A stretch of 64,000 nucleotides of DNA from Thiorhodovibrio winogradskyi (GTDB lineage Bacteria > Pseudomonadota > Gammaproteobacteria > Chromatiales > Chromatiaceae): contig NZ_CP121472.1 in assembly GCF_036208045.1 (NCBI RefSeq), forward strand, positions 5,343,531-5,407,530, written 5' to 3'. The notes under the pieces were generated by a model. That model was not told the DNA's origin, made no database searches, and was given only the letters and a program-made list of their open reading frames with translations. Positions 9,447-19,719 of this stretch are shown piece by piece; positions within the stretch are counted from its first letter, which is position 1, and every line of letters starts with the position of its first letter. The translations under genes were made by a program, and so were the position numbers.

Positions 9447-10280
9447 ATGCGGTCAAAGTTTTTCGCCTTCATCCTTTTCGCGACTCTGCTGCCAGCGCTG
9501 ATGACGGGTTGCGGCATCCTGAACAAGGAATTCGATCAAACCCAGGACTGGAACGCGTCGAAACTCTATACCGAGGCCGCCGATCAGCTCAGCGCGGCCA
9601 ACTATCAGCGTGCCATCGACTACTACGAAAAGCTTGAAGCGCGTTATCCATTCGGTCGCTACGCGATGCAGGGACAGCTCGATCTGGCCTATGCCTATTA
9701 CAAGCACGAGGAACCTGAAGCGGCCATCGCGGCGGCGGATCGCTTCATTAAGCTCTATCCGCAAAATCCCTTTGTTGATTATGCCTATTATCTGAAAGGC
9801 ATCGTCAACTATAACCGCAGCGTCGGCTTTATTGATCGCTTTATCCCCACCGATGCCTCGCAACGTGATCCTGGTTCAGCACTCGATGCCTTTCAGGACT
9901 TTAGCGAGCTGGTGCGCTTGTTTCCCGATAGCAAGTATTCCGCCGATGCCCGCCAGCGCATGCTCTACTTGCGTAATAACCTGGCCAAGAACGAGGTACA
10001 TGTCGCGCGCTACTACATGAAGCGCGGGGCCTATTTGGCGGCGGCCAATCGCGCGCAGTATGTGGTGGAACGCTATCAGCGAACCTCCGCGGTGGAGGAT
10101 GCACTGGAATTGTTGGTCGAGGCCTATCGCAGACTCGGAGAGCAGCAACTCGCGACCGACGCCGAGCGGGTGTTGGTCATGAACCGCGAGGCTGGGCGTT
10201 TTATCAGCGATGAGCCGCGCCCGCAAGACATCAGCCTTGGGCGCAAGGTATGGGACTATTTTGGGCTTGATCAGAACTGA
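9447..10280 (+). CDS. bamD: Outer membrane protein assembly factor BamD (lipoprotein)
   Basis: BamD is the essential lipoprotein of the BAM complex that inserts beta-barrel proteins into the outer membrane. From the ATG at 9447 the 277-residue product begins MRSKFFAF, with a hydrophobic core and a lipobox ending at the Cys in ALMTGCG (residue about 22). Five TPR-like helical repeats follow (for example LYTEAADQLSAANYQRAI and YPFGRYAMQGQLDLAYAYY). An in-frame ATG 57 bp upstream would bury the signal peptide, so I chose the later start. Confidence 0.96.
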   Translation: MRSKFFAFILFATLLPALMTGCGILNKEFDQTQDWNASKLYTEAADQLSAANYQRAIDYYEKLEARYPFGRYAMQGQLDLAYAYYKHEEPEAAIAAADRFIKLYPQNPFVDYAYYLKGIVNYNRSVGFIDRFIPTDASQRDPGSALDAFQDFSELVRLFPDSKYSADARQRMLYLRNNLAKNEVHVARYYMKRGAYLAAANRAQYVVERYQRTSAVEDALELLVEAYRRLGEQQLATDAERVLVMNREAGRFISDEPRPQDISLGRKVWDYFGLDQN

Positions 10281-10423
10281 TGGCCTGCCAGAACGGATTC
10301 TGAATACATCTTTCGAGCAACAGGTTCTGGAGACGAATTTTGGGAGCGGCTTAACACCACCCAGGCCGAACCCCTTTCAGGCGATCAGGATCCCTATCAG
10401 GCAGTCCATCAGGCGCCTCCCGG

Positions 10424-10855
<432 letters not shown>

Positions 10856-10879
10856 CTATGGTCGCGGGCGCGGTTGCAA

Positions 10880-11785
10880 TCAAGCGGGTGGCTGACCGAG
10901 TAACTTCAGCATCCCGTCGCCAAGTTCAGCCGGGGAGCGGAAAGTCGCCACGCCGGCCTGTTCAAGCGCATGGTACTTGGCCTCCGCCGTGCCCGTTGCG
11001 CGCCGATCACCAGCTTGCGCACCACCCTGGATAATGGCACCGGCGTGGCCCATGCGCTTCCCCGGTGGCGCGGTCAGACCGGCAATATAGGCACCCACGG
11101 GCTTGGACATGGAGGCGCGAATAACATCCGCCGCCTCCTCCTCGGCCAGACCGCCGATCTCCCCGACCATGAGCACCGCCTCGGTCTGGGGATCATCCTC
11201 GAATAGCCGCAGGCAGTCGATAAAATCCAGACCCTGGATGGGATCACCGCCGATGCCGACGCAGGTGCTTTGTCCCAGTCCAGCACGGCTGGTCTGAAAA
11301 ACCGCCTCGTAGGTCAGGGTGCCGGAGCGCGAGACAATGCCGATACAGCCCGCTTGGTGAATGGAACCCGGCATAATGCCAATCTTGCAGGTGCCGGGCG
11401 TGATCACACCAGGGCAGTTCGGGCCGATCAACGCCACACCTGTGGAGGCCAGCGCCGCCTTGACCGCCAGCATGTCGAGCACCGGAATGCCCTCGGTGAT
11501 GCAGACAATGACCTCGATACCAGCATCGGCGGCCTCCAAAATGGCATCGGGGGCGAAGGCGGCCGGGACGTAGATCATACTGGCGTTGGCGCCCGTCTCG
11601 GCCACGGCATCGGCAACTGTGTCGAACACCGGCAGACCGAGATGCCGCTGCCCCCCCTTGCCGGGTGTGACACCACCGACCAAGCGGGTGCCATAGGCCA
11701 GCGCCTGCTCGCTGTGAAAACTGCCCTGCTTGCCGGTGAAACCCTGGCAAATCAGGCGGGTGTTGGCGTCGACCAGAATGCTCAT
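10880..11785 (-). CDS. sucD: Succinyl-CoA ligase (ADP/GDP-forming) alpha subunit
   Basis: SucD forms the TCA-cycle succinyl-CoA synthetase with SucC; the alpha subunit holds the CoA site and the phosphorylated histidine. The 301-residue product has the N-terminal CoA-binding Rossmann fold ([13 protein letters not shown] near residue 13, GVTPGKGG near 38), IGPNCPGVI near residue 120, and the active-site GHAGAI segment near 250. It follows sucC by 48 bp on the minus strand. No other TCA genes are adjacent, unlike the sdh-suc cluster of enterobacteria. Confidence 0.97.
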   Translation of the reverse strand: MSILVDANTRLICQGFTGKQGSFHSEQALAYGTRLVGGVTPGKGGQRHLGLPVFDTVADAVAETGANASMIYVPAAFAPDAILEAADAGIEVIVCITEGIPVLDMLAVKAALASTGVALIGPNCPGVITPGTCKIGIMPGSIHQAGCIGIVSRSGTLTYEAVFQTSRAGLGQSTCVGIGGDPIQGLDFIDCLRLFEDDPQTEAVLMVGEIGGLAEEEAADVIRASMSKPVGAYIAGLTAPPGKRMGHAGAIIQGGAQAGDRRATGTAEAKYHALEQAGVATFRSPAELGDGMLKLLGQPPA

Positions 11786-11833
11786 CGCTTTAGAAGAAAG
11801 CTTGAAGTGTGAAGATTGGAATTGGAGCTGGGT

Positions 11834-13021
11834 TTACTCATTGGCCGCTGCGACGACTTTGTCGGCGGCCTCGGCCAAATCGCTCGCGGTCTCGAGCGCC
11901 AGGCCGCTTTGGGCCAGCATGGCCAGGCCCTGCTCGGCATTGGTACCGGCCAGGCGCACCACCAGCGGCACCCGCAGCGCGGTGCGCGCAACGGCTTGGA
12001 TGATGCCCTCGGCGATCAAATCGCAGCGCACAATACCGCCGAAGATATTGACCAGAATCGCGGCGACCTTAGCGTCGGACAGAATCAATTGAAAGGCCTC
12101 GGCCACCCGTTCGGCGGTGGTATTGCCTCCCACATCGAGAAAATTGGCCGGCTTGCCGCCGTGGCGCTGCACCAGATCCATGGTCGCCATCGCCAGCCCG
12201 GCGCCGTTGACCATGCAGCCGATGTTACCCTCGAGGCTCACATAGCTCAGGCCTTGTTGATCGGCGCGTGCCTCGCGTTCGTCCTCCTGACCGCGATCAC
12301 GCAGGGCTTGCAGATCCGGGTGACGGTAGAGTGCATTGGCATCCAGTACCACCTTGGCGTCGAGCGCCAGCAGCTGTTCGCCCTGTTGTTCACCCAATTG
12401 CCCGCCGCTCCCAAGTGCCAGCGGGTTGATTTCGAGCAGACTGGCATCCTTGTCGACGAACAATCGGTAGAGTGCCTGGGTGATTTGATGCAGGGGCTTC
12501 AGGGTCGCGGCGGGCAGGGCCAGGCGGTAGCCGATGTGGCGACTCTGCCAAGCGCGCAGGCCGGTGGCCGGATGCACCCAAACTCGTTCAAAGGCCGCCG
12601 GTTCGGCCGCCGCGGCGGCTTCGACATCGCCACCGCCGGCGCGCGAGGCAATCAGCATCACCCGTTCGGCGGCACGATCAACCAGCATGGCCAGATAAAA
12701 TTCCCGCGCGGCGCTGACCGGGGCCTCGATCAGTACCCGCTCCACCGGCAGCGCGCGCCCGCCGCTCTGGGCGGTGACCAGCGGGTGCCCGAGGAGCTGA
12801 CCGGCGGCGTTGCGCACCTCGTCTAGGGTGGTGCAATGCATCACACCACCGGCCTTGCCACGACCACCGGCATGCACCTGCGCCTTGACCATCCATTGCT
12901 TGCCACCCACGGCGGCGGCGGCGGCCACTGCGGAATCGACGCTATCGGCGACGCGACTCTCTGGCACTGGGATGCCGTAGTCGCGGAACAGGGCCTTGGC
13001 CTGGTATTCGTGCAGATTCAT
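11834..13021 (-). CDS. sucC: Succinyl-CoA ligase (ADP-forming) beta subunit
   Basis: The beta subunit supplies the ATP-grasp nucleotide site of succinyl-CoA synthetase. The 395-residue product starts [16 protein letters not shown] and has [15 protein letters not shown] near residue 47, LLEINPLAL near 195, and the phosphate-loop segment [15 protein letters not shown] near 255, all diagnostic. It is somewhat divergent (for example an Ala-rich stretch near residue 137). It heads the sucCD operon and is transcribed divergently from the histidine kinase gene 62 bp away. Confidence 0.97.
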   Translation of the reverse strand: MNLHEYQAKALFRDYGIPVPESRVADSVDSAVAAAAAVGGKQWMVKAQVHAGGRGKAGGVMHCTTLDEVRNAAGQLLGHPLVTAQSGGRALPVERVLIEAPVSAAREFYLAMLVDRAAERVMLIASRAGGGDVEAAAAAEPAAFERVWVHPATGLRAWQSRHIGYRLALPAATLKPLHQITQALYRLFVDKDASLLEINPLALGSGGQLGEQQGEQLLALDAKVVLDANALYRHPDLQALRDRGQEDEREARADQQGLSYVSLEGNIGCMVNGAGLAMATMDLVQRHGGKPANFLDVGGNTTAERVAEAFQLILSDAKVAAILVNIFGGIVRCDLIAEGIIQAVARTALRVPLVVRLAGTNAEQGLAMLAQSGLALETASDLAEAADKVVAAANE

Positions 13022-13083
13022 GGTTTCGCTAAACTAAGGTTTCTGGACTTGGGTTTTCAGGTCCCGATGACCCCGGAGCATGC

Positions 13084-14685
13084 ATGCGACAGTTAATGAA
13101 CTCAGCACCACCGCCGCACGCCCAGCCCCTGCATTCCCCGCGCGCGCTCGGCTGGTTGTTGTTCTATCGCCTCAGCCTGGTGCTGGCGTTGATTGTGATT
13201 TTCTTCTATCCCCAGACGCCGACCTGGCTCAGCGCCCACGGGAACCTGAGCATGGCACGGCTGCTGCTCAAGTTGCAAACCCTGTCGGTGTTGATTGGCG
13301 GGGGGCTGATGCTGCTTGGCCGCCCAAAACCGGCGCGACAGATTGAACTGGCGATTTTTTTTGATCTGGTCTTCTACACCGTGCTGATGCATGTCAGCGG
13401 CGGCATCAGCACCGGCCTGGGACTCATTCTGGCCATTGTGGTCGCCGCCGGAGCCATTACCCTCGAGGGTCGGCTGTCGTTGCTGTTCGCGGCGCTCGCC
13501 ACCCTGGCGGTTATTTTCCAGCAATTCTATGCCGAACTCTACGGCAGCGCGCCGAGTGGTAGTTATACTCAAGCGGGCCTGCTGGGGGTCACCTACTTTG
13601 CCGTGGCCTTGCTCGCCCATGTACTCTCGCGCCGGCTGCATGAGACCGAGCACCTGGCCGCGCGGCGCCAGGTGGATCTGGCCGATCTGTCCAAGCTCAA
13701 TGAGTTCATCATCCAAAGTATGTCCACTGGGGTACTGGCGGTCACGGGCGACCGCACCTTGCTGGTGCTGAACAATGCCGCCAAACGCCTGCTCGGCATG
13801 GGCGAGACGCGCGGCGGAGAGCAGCTCGGGCGCCTGTCCCCAGCACTGAATCGCTGGCTTGGCCAGGCGCTCACCAGCAGCGGAGCGAATGATGAAGTCC
13901 TCTCTCTTGGCGAGCATGAAGTTAGGCCGCGCTTGCAGCGTCTGGATGATTTCCGTGCCGGCGGCGCACTGATTTTTCTTGATGATAACCGCCGGCTGGT
14001 GCGCGAGGCACAGGAGATCAAGCTCGCCTCACTCGGCCGCCTAACGGCCAGTATCGCGCACAATATCCGCAATCCGCTCTCCTCCATCACCCATGCCGGG
14101 CAGTTGCTGGCCGAGGCCGAGCACTGCGGACCCGAAGAGCAGCATCTGCTCAATATCGTGCGCCGCAACGCGCTGCGCATCGATGAGACAGTGACCAGCA
14201 TTCTCGAGCTATCAAGGCGCGATCAGCCGCAGCCCCAGCAGCTCGACATCGGTGGCTGGCTGCGTGAGTTTCGCGATGAATACCTCGCCGGCAACCGCAT
14301 CGACCCCGAGGCACTGCGCCTGCTGCTGCCCGATGAGCCCATCAGTGTCAGCCTGGATCCCCGCCATTTTGGCCAGGTGTTACGCAATCTGTGCGACAAC
14401 GCCTTCCTCCATGGCCAGGCGGACGGCGAGCCGACGCGGGTCTGTATTCGAGTGACGCGGGTGCCAGGCAGCGATACCCTGCATGTAAACTTGGCCGATA
14501 ACGGCCCCGGGATTCCAGAGCAGCATGTGGCCCATTTGTTCGATCCCTTCTTCACCACCGCAAGCACCGGGACCGGACTGGGACTTTACACTGCGCGCGA
14601 ACTGTGCGAAGCCAATGGCCTGCGTTTGGAGTATAGTCATCAACCGCCGCCGGGCGCCCAGTTTCGGGTGATTTTACCAACCTAA
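13084..14685 (+). CDS. PilS-like membrane sensor histidine kinase
   Basis: The 533-residue protein has six predicted membrane segments in residues about 22-190, as in PilS, then a PAS-like domain (LNEFIIQSMSTGVLAV near 205), a DHp helix with the phosphoacceptor His in IAHNIRNPLSSI near 322, and an HATPase domain. The ATPase boxes are LRNLCDNAF, DNGPGIPEQ and GTGLGLYTA near 430-505. PilS with PilR controls type IV pilin transcription. In PilS the residue after the catalytic His is normally Glu (HEIRNP); here it is Asn, and that acidic residue assists phosphotransfer in many kinases. No pilR-type response regulator lies beside it. The family match to PilS is good; the signalling role is inferred. 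Confidence 0.85.
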   Translation: MRQLMNSAPPPHAQPLHSPRALGWLLFYRLSLVLALIVIFFYPQTPTWLSAHGNLSMARLLLKLQTLSVLIGGGLMLLGRPKPARQIELAIFFDLVFYTVLMHVSGGISTGLGLILAIVVAAGAITLEGRLSLLFAALATLAVIFQQFYAELYGSAPSGSYTQAGLLGVTYFAVALLAHVLSRRLHETEHLAARRQVDLADLSKLNEFIIQSMSTGVLAVTGDRTLLVLNNAAKRLLGMGETRGGEQLGRLSPALNRWLGQALTSSGANDEVLSLGEHEVRPRLQRLDDFRAGGALIFLDDNRRLVREAQEIKLASLGRLTASIAHNIRNPLSSITHAGQLLAEAEHCGPEEQHLLNIVRRNALRIDETVTSILELSRRDQPQPQQLDIGGWLREFRDEYLAGNRIDPEALRLLLPDEPISVSLDPRHFGQVLRNLCDNAFLHGQADGEPTRVCIRVTRVPGSDTLHVNLADNGPGIPEQHVAHLFDPFFTTASTGTGLGLYTARELCEANGLRLEYSHQPPPGAQFRVILPT

Positions 14686-14936
14686 ATCCATCAGCTGTAC
14701 TCTAAACCCCTACTATCCCAGTATTTCTTCTCATTGAACCGGGTCGGCAAGGCGGGCCGGATAAGCGCTACTACTTCAGTCGGTTTGAGGTGGGGCGCGC
14801 CGGCGTGCTCATTTGCGTTGCAGTTTTTGAGCGCGAGCAAGAATCCATAAGGAGCCTGACGCGGTCGAACGAATTACGCGACAACACAGCTCAAGTTAGT
14901 TTTTATACTCTCGCACTGTGTTTATACAAGATGGGC
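14686..14936. other. Intergenic region after the histidine kinase gene
   Basis: No gene is supported here. It contains an 18-nt sequence, TGAACCGGGTCGGCAAGG (14735-14752), that is repeated exactly at 16006-16023 inside the start of ettA. This suggests a small duplication or chance; nothing else stands out. Confidence 0.5.
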
Positions 14937-15100
14937 TAACTGGCGATCTGGCTGCCGCATCCGCAGCCCATGCCCGATCACCCTGGGGTGCCGATTATTC
15001 AGGAGCAGGTGATCAAGATCGCCATGGTCGCGGCCGGTTTCAATGCCGGGAAGACCGACCAGCCACACAGATCCAGGGCGACCTGGAAGAAACGCGGAGG
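14937..15100 (+). pseudogene. Degenerate fragment of an error-prone DNA polymerase (DnaE2-like)
   Basis: Reading from 14940 in frame gives LAIWLPHPQP, then GVPIIQEQVIKIAMVAAGF and a K-T-D-Q segment ending ATWKKRGG. This strongly resembles the conserved DnaE2 stretch in which a GVP-x-FQEQ motif is followed by AAGF, a GEAD element and a basic MAAW-KRRGG end. Only about 50 codons remain, with no upstream or downstream polymerase domains, so it is a relic. This is my recognition of the motif pattern, not a database match. Confidence 0.6.
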
Positions 15101-15106
15101 AGGAGG

Positions 15107-15137
15107 CTCGGGATCAGACGATCCGTCTGATCCCGAG
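15107..15137. repeat. 14-bp perfect inverted repeat with 3-nt loop
   Basis: CTCGGGATCAGACG at 15107-15120 is exactly complementary to CGTCTGATCCCGAG at 15124-15137, with ATC between. No T-run follows on either strand, so it does not look like an intrinsic terminator. It lies directly after the dnaE2-like fragment and may mark a deletion scar, a small mobile repeat or a protein-binding site. Confidence 0.75.
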
Positions 15138-15283
15138 GGCCGGTTGGCTTGCTGGGTAGCGGCTGGGCCTGGTAGCGACGGGAAACCAGAAACCGAGGCA
15201 GACCGCGAAACTAGCAAAGGCAGCAAGAGCCTTGGAATTCGGCTCAATCCACCACCGCACCTAGCATGACTTTTGGTGCTCGC

Positions 15284-15556
15284 CTAGCTGCCCGAGCCAG
15301 TCGTGCCTTGCGTCCCTTTTTTGTCGCCCTCGTCGTCGCTACTACCCTTCTTGCCCCCGGGTTTTCCGCGACAATGGCCGGAGACCTCAACGCCATCCTT
15401 GCGTTTATAGGGATCCACCCAATAACACCCATCCGTCGATTCACAAACTGGTTTTTCCATGCCTTTGCAGGTTGCCGCAAGGACATTGCCGGTCGTTCCG
15501 AAGCCGATCACCACAGTTAAAAAGAGCGTCAGCCCAAGAAGTTTGTTACGAAACAT
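15284..15556 (-). CDS. Small secreted cysteine-containing protein
   Basis: The 90-residue product has a clear Sec signal peptide (residues 1-27, cleaved after VLA or LAA). The mature region has four cysteines, including DGCYWVDPYKRKDG and SGHCRGKPGG, and a Gly/Lys/Ser/Asp-rich C-terminal tail. Small proteins with this C-x-WV-x-Y-x-RKDG-x-CR pattern recur in gammaproteobacteria, but I know of no assigned function. A strong ribosome-binding site (GGGAGGAAG) precedes the ATG. The gene stands alone; the region on either side is non-coding or degenerate. Confidence 0.75.
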   Translation of the reverse strand: MFRNKLLGLTLFLTVVIGFGTTGNVLAATCKGMEKPVCESTDGCYWVDPYKRKDGVEVSGHCRGKPGGKKGSSDDEGDKKGTQGTTGSGS

Positions 15557-15983
15557 CGGTGCTTCCTCCCTACAATGAATGATGGATTAAGCCATAAAAA
15601 CCACAGTTGAACACCTGGGAGATCAGAACCTAACATAAGCGTTCGAGCAAAGCCAAGCGCCAGAAAGATTTTTTTTCTTGTCGTTGTGATCGCTAACTGT
15701 CAGATTTGACGACGGGGCGCAGCAGCCAGGGCTCGACGCGAACCCGGCGCCATGGCCCAAGCAGTGACCTTGGACATAAGGTTTCGGGCACCACAGGGGT
15801 CTGCCGGTCTGTTCAACTCGCCTTCACGCAGTCTGTCCGCTCTGGCAGCTTGAGCCCAGCAAGCCCCTCGGGTTGCTTGGACATTCCCGCCTCGAACGCG
15901 CAAAATTCCTTATCCGCAATCGCACCCGGGCGCGCAACCGCGCGCCCGTTGCTTCACGAACTCCCAACCAGATTTCTCACACC
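15557..15983. other. Intergenic region before ettA
   Basis: I see no supported gene in these 427 bases. There is an A/T-rich patch around 15580-15690, with an eight-T run at 15667, that may hold promoters for the flanking divergent genes. Short GC-rich open frames here have no recognisable content. Confidence 0.5.
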
Positions 15984-17651
15984 ATGGCGCAATACATCTA
16001 CACCATGAACCGGGTCGGCAAGGTTGTGCCGCCCAAGCGCGTGATTCTGCGCGACATCTCTCTGTCCTTCTTCCCCGGCGCCAAGATCGGCGTGCTGGGT
16101 TTGAACGGCGCTGGTAAGTCCACCCTGCTGCGCATCATGGCTGGGCTGGATACCGAGATCGAGGGCGAGGCGCGGCCCCAGCCCGGCATCAAGGTCGGCT
16201 TTTTGTCCCAGGAGCCGCAACTCGATCCGGCCAAAGACGTGCGCGGCAATGTCGAGGAAGCCGTGGCGCCCATCAAACAGGCGCTGGAGCGCCTCGATGC
16301 CGTCTATGCCGCCTATGCCGAGGAAGACGCCGATTTCGATGCCCTGGCCAAGGAGCAGGCGGAGCTGGAAGACCTGATTCAGGCCACCGATGGTCATAAC
16401 CTTGAGCGCACGCTCGAGGTCGCCGCCGATGCCCTGCGCCTGCCGCCCTGGGAGGCGGATGTGACCAAGCTCTCGGGTGGCGAGCGCCGGCGGGTGGCGC
16501 TGTGCCAGTTGTTGCTGTCCAAGCCGGACATGCTGCTGCTCGATGAGCCGACCAACCATCTGGATGCCGAGTCGGTCGCCTGGCTGGAGCGCTTCCTGCA
16601 CGACTACCCCGGCACCGTGGTGGCGGTCACCCATGATCGCTATTTCCTCGACAATGTCGCCGGCTGGATTCTGGAACTCGACCGTGGCCACGGTATTCCC
16701 TGGGAGGGCAACTACTCCTCCTGGTTGGAGCAGAAAGAAGCCCGACTGGAGATTGAGCAGAAGCAGGAAGCCTCGCGCATCAAGGCGATGAAGCAAGAAC
16801 TCGAATGGGTGCGCACCAACCCCAAGGGGCGTCAGGCCAAGAGCAAGGCACGTCTGGCGCGCTTCGATGAGCTGCAATCGCAGGAATTCCAGAGCCGCAA
16901 CGAGACCAACGAGATTTACATTCCGCCCGGTCCGCGCCTGGGTGATCTGGTGATCGAGGCCAATGGACTTGGCAAGGCCTATGGCGAGCGGCTGCTGTAT
17001 GAAAACCTGTCCTTTAATCTGCCCAAGGGCGGCATCGTCGGGGTGATCGGCCCCAATGGCGCCGGCAAGACCACGCTGTTTCGCATCCTGACCGGCCAGG
17101 AACAGGCCGACTCGGGCGAGTTGCGCGTGGGCGAGACAGTGGAGATCGCCTACGTCGATCAGAGCCGCGACGCACTCGATGACAAGAAAACGGTCTGGGA
17201 GGAGATCTCCGATGGTTCCGACACCATCATTGTCGGGCGTTTCGAGATGCCCTCGCGCGCCTATGTGAGCCGGTTTAATTTCAAAGGCTCGGATCAGCAA
17301 AAGCGCATCGGCACCCTATCCGGGGGCGAGCGCAACCGGGTGCATCTGGCCAAGCTGCTCAAGAGTGGCGGCAATCTCTTGCTGCTCGACGAGCCGACCA
17401 ACGATCTGGATGTCGAGACCCTGCGCGCCTTGGAAGAAGCCTTGCTGACCTTCCCCGGCTGCGCGGTGGTCATCAGCCATGATCGCTGGTTCCTGGATCG
17501 CATTGCCACCCACATACTGGCGTTCGAGGGGGAGTCGCAAGTCACCTGGTTCGAGGGCAACTACGCCGACTACGAGGCCGACCGCCATCGTCGCCTGGGT
17601 GATGAGGCAGATCAGCCGCACCGGATTAAATACCGACCGCTGCATGCCTGA
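15984..17651 (+). CDS. ettA: Energy-dependent translational throttle protein EttA (ABC-F)
   Basis: EttA is a ribosome-associated ABC-F ATPase that binds the E site and gates the first translation steps according to ATP/ADP ratio. The 555-residue product has exactly the family length and starts [13 protein letters not shown]. It has two ATPase modules: Walker [10 protein letters not shown] near residue 40 and GPNGAGKTT near 357, with signatures [11 protein letters not shown] near 164 and [11 protein letters not shown] near 444. The charged linker ([19 protein letters not shown] near 265) lies between them. The frame is open 111 bp upstream, but the conserved N-terminus fixes the start at 15984. 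Confidence 0.97.
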   Translation: MAQYIYTMNRVGKVVPPKRVILRDISLSFFPGAKIGVLGLNGAGKSTLLRIMAGLDTEIEGEARPQPGIKVGFLSQEPQLDPAKDVRGNVEEAVAPIKQALERLDAVYAAYAEEDADFDALAKEQAELEDLIQATDGHNLERTLEVAADALRLPPWEADVTKLSGGERRRVALCQLLLSKPDMLLLDEPTNHLDAESVAWLERFLHDYPGTVVAVTHDRYFLDNVAGWILELDRGHGIPWEGNYSSWLEQKEARLEIEQKQEASRIKAMKQELEWVRTNPKGRQAKSKARLARFDELQSQEFQSRNETNEIYIPPGPRLGDLVIEANGLGKAYGERLLYENLSFNLPKGGIVGVIGPNGAGKTTLFRILTGQEQADSGELRVGETVEIAYVDQSRDALDDKKTVWEEISDGSDTIIVGRFEMPSRAYVSRFNFKGSDQQKRIGTLSGGERNRVHLAKLLKSGGNLLLLDEPTNDLDVETLRALEEALLTFPGCAVVISHDRWFLDRIATHILAFEGESQVTWFEGNYADYEADRHRRLGDEADQPHRIKYRPLHA

Positions 17652-17688
17652 TCCCTGGCGTGATCACAGCAGAAACCGCCGCCCATCC

Positions 17689-18561
17689 ATGAGCGACAAG
17701 AAAAAATTCATCAACCGCGCGACCCGGCTGATCAAGCGCATCGAAGAGCTGCTGCCCGCGCCGCCCGCCACGCCGGACTTCGAGGCCCAGAGCTATCGCT
17801 GGCGTAGCGCCGGCCGGGACGGCTGGCTCGAGCCCATCCGCCGCGCGCACCGCCTAGCGCTGGATGATTTGCTCTGCATCGACGGGCAGCGCGCCATGAT
17901 CGAGCGCAACACCCGGCAGTTCCTCGCCGGGCGCACGGCGAATAACGTCTTGCTGTGGGGCTCGCGCGGCACCGGCAAATCTTCTCTGATCAAGGCCGTT
18001 TTCTCCACCTATGCGGAGCAGGGGCTGCGGCTGATCGAAGTCGACAGGGAAGATCTCATTGAGCTGCCCTATCTGATCGACGCCATCGAGGGGCGCGAGG
18101 AGCGCTTCATCATCTATTGCGACGACCTGTCATTCGAGGCCTCCGAGTCAAGCTACAAGACGCTCAAGGCGGTGCTCGATGGCTCCATCAGCGCGCCGCC
18201 GGACAATCTGCTGATCTATGCCACCTCCAACCGCCGTCATCTGCTGCCCGAATTCCAGCACGAGAATCAGGACGCGCGCCTGATTGACGGCGAGATTCAT
18301 CTGGGCGAGAGCAGCGAGGAAAAAATCTCCCTGTCTGATCGTTTTGGGCTCTGGCTGTCGTTTTATCCTTTTAGTCAGGAGCAGTATCTGCGCCTGGTGC
18401 ATCACTGGCTGGATCGCCTCGGCGCGCCGCCACGGGAGTCCGACACCATAGATAGCGAAGCCCTGCAATGGGCTTTGACGCGCGGCTCGCGCAGTGGTCG
18501 CACCGCCTGGCAGTTCGCGCGCGATCGCGCCGGGCGGCTGCCGAGCGCCGGGCAAGACTGA
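17689..18561 (+). CDS. DUF815 family ATP-binding protein
   Basis: The 290-residue product is a P-loop ATPase of the DUF815 family, related to AAA+ proteins. It has Walker A GSRGTGKSS near residue 90, Walker B FIIYCDDLSF near 141, and sensor-1-like IYATSNRRHLLPE near 178. Function in bacteria is not established. I chose the ATG at 17689 (MSDKKKFINRA), since upstream codons run through the end of ettA. It lies 37 bp after ettA and 108 bp before the amidoligase gene on the same strand; these genes probably share a transcript. Confidence 0.85.
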   Translation: MSDKKKFINRATRLIKRIEELLPAPPATPDFEAQSYRWRSAGRDGWLEPIRRAHRLALDDLLCIDGQRAMIERNTRQFLAGRTANNVLLWGSRGTGKSSLIKAVFSTYAEQGLRLIEVDREDLIELPYLIDAIEGREERFIIYCDDLSFEASESSYKTLKAVLDGSISAPPDNLLIYATSNRRHLLPEFQHENQDARLIDGEIHLGESSEEKISLSDRFGLWLSFYPFSQEQYLRLVHHWLDRLGAPPRESDTIDSEALQWALTRGSRSGRTAWQFARDRAGRLPSAGQD

Positions 18562-18669
18562 CACTCGGCCCCTTGTTCGCGCAGGCCCTTCCGCTAACCC
18601 CGACGAAGCCCCCAGACGATGCCCCCAGACGATGCCCACCGACGGAGCCCACCGACGGAGCAAAAATCC

Positions 18670-19719
18670 ATGTCGCAGAATACCGCCCAACAACAGCCGT
18701 CGACCCAGCTCGCCATACCCCCGCGCATGCGAACAGCCGAGGGCGAACCGCGACTGGTCGGCATCGAAATCGAATTCGGCGGCCTGACCCTGGAGCAGAC
18801 CGCCATTTTGCTGGTCGACCAGCTGAAGGCGACTCTCTCCAACGGGAGTGATTACGAGGCCACCATCAGCGGCGATCCGGCCGGCGACTGGCGCGTGGAA
18901 CTGGACTTTGAACTCCTGAAGGACTTCGGCCGGCGCAACCAGGATGAGGCGGACACCGAGCCCTCGCTGCAAAGCCTGATCAACAATGGCATTGAGCAAC
19001 TGCTCAAACTCATGGCCGAGCCTCTGGTGCCGGTGGAGATCGTCAGCCCGCCGCTGCCCTTCGCGCGCCTGCCCGAGGTCCAGTCCCTGATCACCGCGCT
19101 GCGTGAAGCCGGCGCCCTGGGCACGGGCGAGAACCCCGTCTTTGCCTTTGGCCTGCAGCTCAATCCCCAACCCCCGGCGCTGGATGCGCGCACTCTGCTG
19201 AGCCATTTCAAGGCCTATCTATGCCTGGCCGACTGGCTGCGCCAGCGTGCCAATGTCGACCTGACCCGACGACTGACGCTCTTTGCCGAGCCCTTCCCCA
19301 AGGCCTATGTGCGCCAGGTCATCGCGCCCGATTACTGGCCGGACCAGAGCGCTTTTATCGACGACTATCTGAGCGCCAACCCGACCCGTAATCGCGAACT
19401 CGACCTGCTGCCCCTGTTCGCTCACCTGGACCCGGAGCGGGTCAAGCGCCGGGTTGCCGACAGTCGCGTCAAGGCGCGTCCCACCTTCCATTACCGCCTG
19501 CCCAACAGCGAAATCGACCAGCCCGACTGGGGTCTGCATACAGCTTGGAACGACTGGGTGGAGGTCGAGCGCCTGGCCGAGGACCCCGAGCGCCTGAGCG
19601 CCATCCGCGGCGCCTACCTTGAGCGTCTGTCACAACTGCTGGGTGGGCGGCTCAACCCCAAACTCGACGACTGGGCACAGGAGACCGCGCAATGGCTGAC
19701 GCCAACTCGCGACCACTGA
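18670..19719 (+). CDS. Putative amidoligase
   Basis: The 349-residue protein belongs to the amidoligase group of the COOH-NH2 ligase (glutamine synthetase-like) fold. The metal-binding signature GIEIEFGGLTLEQ at about residues 34-46 is the diagnostic first strand, followed by DWRVELDFELLKDFG near 78 and IVSPPLPF near 126. Such enzymes are predicted to join carboxylates to amines using ATP. They typically sit beside a glutamine amidotransferase-like hydrolase, exactly as here: the next gene overlaps it by 28 bp. Substrate is unknown; a small peptide, polyamine or cell-wall component is the usual suggestion. Confidence 0.85.
   Translation: MSQNTAQQQPSTQLAIPPRMRTAEGEPRLVGIEIEFGGLTLEQTAILLVDQLKATLSNGSDYEATISGDPAGDWRVELDFELLKDFGRRNQDEADTEPSLQSLINNGIEQLLKLMAEPLVPVEIVSPPLPFARLPEVQSLITALREAGALGTGENPVFAFGLQLNPQPPALDARTLLSHFKAYLCLADWLRQRANVDLTRRLTLFAEPFPKAYVRQVIAPDYWPDQSAFIDDYLSANPTRNRELDLLPLFAHLDPERVKRRVADSRVKARPTFHYRLPNSEIDQPDWGLHTAWNDWVEVERLAEDPERLSAIRGAYLERLSQLLGGRLNPKLDDWAQETAQWLTPTRDH

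Noticed and set aside
11816-12826. 336-codon plus-strand frame opposite sucC
   Set aside because: It has no domain content and lies entirely across an intact sucC.
15954-17300. 448-codon minus-strand frame opposite ettA
   Set aside because: Antisense shadow; composition is His/Gln/Gly-rich, as expected from reversed codons of a real gene.
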